Below are positions 62,771 through 64,000 of a stretch of 64,000 nt of DNA, one piece after another. The notes below the pieces were generated by a model. The model worked only from the letters and a program-made list of their open reading frames with translations, had not been told where the DNA came from and searched no databases. The translations under genes and the position numbers were made by a program. How positions within the stretch are numbered: position 1 is the first letter of the stretch; the number at the start of each line of letters is the position of its first letter. This DNA comes from Ottowia beijingensis (GTDB taxonomy: Bacteria; Pseudomonadota; Gammaproteobacteria; Burkholderiales; Burkholderiaceae_C), in the NCBI RefSeq assembly GCF_013423955.1, contig NZ_JACCKX010000003.1, forward strand, positions 1-64,000. The letters are read 5' to 3'.

Positions 62771-62812
62771 CCCTGCATCGTGAACCTCAAAAGTGGGAGG
62801 CCACCATACCCG

Positions 62813-62922
62813 TTTACAAAGCGAACAGGAAAGTCAATGAAATCAACGGTCTACCCAGACCACCCCCGCGCCAGTGCTAGCTTTGCGTACCGTCACTTAT
62901 TGCACTGAAAACGAGGAGACCC
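62813..62922. repeat. IS1071 right terminal repeat (copy 2)
   Basis: About 110 bases ending CGAGGAGACCC, the inverse of 59721-59830 with some substitutions towards its inner end. Confidence 0.9.
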
Positions 62923-63457
62923 TAGTCTGGTGCACCTGGCAGCCTCGGTCATGAGCGGACATGCCAGTGCGGTGGCAGCTCTTGCGCGGTTCGGTTCTGC
63001 CGCCCAGGGCGATCCAATCTATGAGGCTGGCGTGCAATTGGGGCGGTTGCTGCGTACGGCGTTTTTGGCTGACTACTTTGTCAAGGACGCTTTCAGGAAC
63101 GAGTTGCGCCGGGTGCTCAATCGGGGCGAGGCTGTTAACGCCCTCAAGCGCGCCATTTATACCGGCCGGATCAGCCCGGCGCAGGCCAAACGTGTCGATG
63201 AAATGCAGGCTGTGGCCGATGCGTTGAGCCTGATGGCCAACATCGTGATGGCGTGGAATACCTCACAGATGCAGGCGGTCCTGGATCGCTGGTCGAACCG
63301 CCGCCAGGTCATTCCACCGGAACTGATCGGGAAGATTGCGCCCACCAGGCTGGAGAGCATCAACTTGCGGGGTGTGTTTCGCTTCCCGGTTGACCGCTAT
63401 GCTGACCAAATCCTGCCTTCGCGGCCAAATGCATCGATAACTGGCACCAATGGATGA
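62923..63457 (+). pseudogene. tnpA: IS1071 transposase, C-terminal fragment (copy 3)
   Basis: Last 175 or so residues of the IS1071 transposase (VHLAASVMSGHASAVAALARFG... to ASITGTNG), without start codon or N-terminal 80 percent. Inactive remnant. Confidence 0.92.
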
Positions 63458-63600
63458 AACCGACCACGGTTTGACGCCACGAATCGCAGATTTGAAAGTG
63501 AACAGGAAAGTCAATGAAATCAACGATCTACCAACACCACCTCCGCGCCAGTGCTAGCTTTTCGTACCGTCACTTATTGCACTGAAAACGAGGAGACCCC
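62923..63600 (+). mobile_element. IS1071 fragment, copy 3, inverted
   Basis: About 678 bases in the opposite orientation to copies 1 and 2. It starts inside tnpA at TAGTCTGGTGCACC, directly at the end of copy 2, and runs to the terminal repeat ending GAGGAGACCCC at 63600. It encodes 175 C-terminal transposase residues, up to SITGTNG. Copy 2 therefore sits in, or recombined with, an older IS1071. Confidence 0.93.
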
Positions 63601-64000
63601 TAGGTGACACGGTTGCCGCTGGCGGCGCGCGCGGCGCGCAGGGTGCGGGCCAGGTGCGGGGCATGCTCAGGCGCCAGAAAGGCCGCATCCCGCACTTCCA
63701 GCGCGATCACGCCGCCGGGGGCAGCGGGTTGCAGGCGGGGCAGGGCAGACAGCAGGGCGCCGATGCGGTCGATCAGCTCGGGCAGGCGCGCCAGCATGTG
63801 GCGTGGCAAGGGGCTGATCTGGAACACCAGCGCGCCGATCTTGTCGCCCAGCCCTTCCAGCGCGGGCTGCACGAACTGGCGGATGGCCAGCTCCGTGCTC
63901 AGGAAGGCCGGGTTGGGCGCACGGCCGCGGCCGTCTTCGGCGCGCACCTGCGCGTCGCACACCAGCGCAGGCGCCTTGACGACGAAGCGGAAGTGCGCCG
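63600..64000 (-). pseudogene. DUF72 (YecE-like) protein, cut by IS1071, continues beyond the window
   Basis: The minus strand from 64000 reads AHFRFVVKAPALVCDAQVRAEDGRGRAPNPAFLSTELAIRQFVQPALEGLGDKIGALVFQISPLP, which fits the DUF72 TIM-barrel family (FVVKAP and FQISPLP are typical). The gene stops at the first bases of the IS1071 fragment (NRVT, stop at 63600-63602), so its C-terminus is missing. It is probably resident chromosomal DNA at the right edge of the mobile block. Confidence 0.8.

Larger units (their letters stand above)
59721..62922 (-). mobile_element. IS1071, complete copy 2
   Basis: About 3.2 kb, the IS1071 size, with terminal repeats of about 110 bases at both ends and one intact transposase gene. 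One terminal C seems to be missing at 62922. The flanking five bases (ATGCA on the left, TAGTC on the right) do not match, so no target duplication is visible and the locus has been rearranged since insertion. Confidence 0.95.

Overview
The window is GC-rich DNA from a betaproteobacterium, most likely a member of the Comamonadaceae (Acidovorax/Alicycliphilus/Comamonas type). The inference rests on gene content: IS1071, a dmp-type phenol hydroxylase and meta-cleavage operon, several Bug/TctC binding proteins and pntAB. No rRNA or tRNA gene was recognised, so the genus is not fixed. Many genes are broken by single-base indels in short homopolymers. Nearly all restore a full-length conserved protein when one base is put back, so I treat them mainly as sequence errors and give the restored gene spans.

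Region 1 (1-13183) is an alicyclic-acid island: an aromatic-acid-type MFS transporter, a FadH-type 2,4-dienoyl-CoA reductase, an acyl-CoA ligase (AliA-like), a BadH-like dehydrogenase, BadI ring hydrolase, a BadK-like hydratase, a DMT permease, a PaaG-like isomerase and a DmdC-type acyl-CoA dehydrogenase. Together they can be read as cyclohexanecarboxylate -> cyclohexanecarboxyl-CoA -> cyclohexenecarboxyl-CoA -> 2-hydroxy- -> 2-keto-cyclohexanecarboxyl-CoA -> pimeloyl-CoA. Region 2 (13496-18851) holds pntAB, a small tyrosine-recombinase-like gene without its tyrosine, a small membrane protein and the end of a traG-like conjugation gene cut by IS1071.

Region 3 (18852-46372) lies inside an IS1071-bounded block. 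A leftward meta-cleavage operon (ferredoxin, catechol 2,3-dioxygenase, GlcG-like, dmpC, dmpD, dmpE, SDR, dmpF, dmpG, a chemotaxis receptor, dmpH, Bug protein, dmpI) is followed by a LysR regulator. Next comes a leftward upper operon (dmpKLMNOP, ferredoxin, second catechol 2,3-dioxygenase, outer-membrane transporter) with a sigma-54 promoter and a divergent DmpR/XylR-type activator. GntR, M48 peptidase and ampG genes follow, the last cut by an IS91-family element.

Region 4 (46373-59483) is a tandem array: IS91-like element, a 4-kb five-gene cargo, the same IS, the same cargo, and a third IS copy. The cargo encodes a one-domain VOC dioxygenase, an FMN reductase, an FAH-family hydrolase, a Bug protein and a small secreted protein. 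Region 5 (59484-64000) has an IS5-type remnant, a complete IS1071, an inverted IS1071 fragment and a DUF72 gene cut by that fragment.

Likely logic of regions 3-4: DmpR with sigma-54 drives hydroxylation of phenol or benzene-type substrates to catechol. Either catechol 2,3-dioxygenase opens the ring, the ferredoxins reactivate the dioxygenases, and dmpC-I convert the product to pyruvate and acetyl-CoA. The duplicated cargo may add a second, unassigned ring-cleavage capacity.
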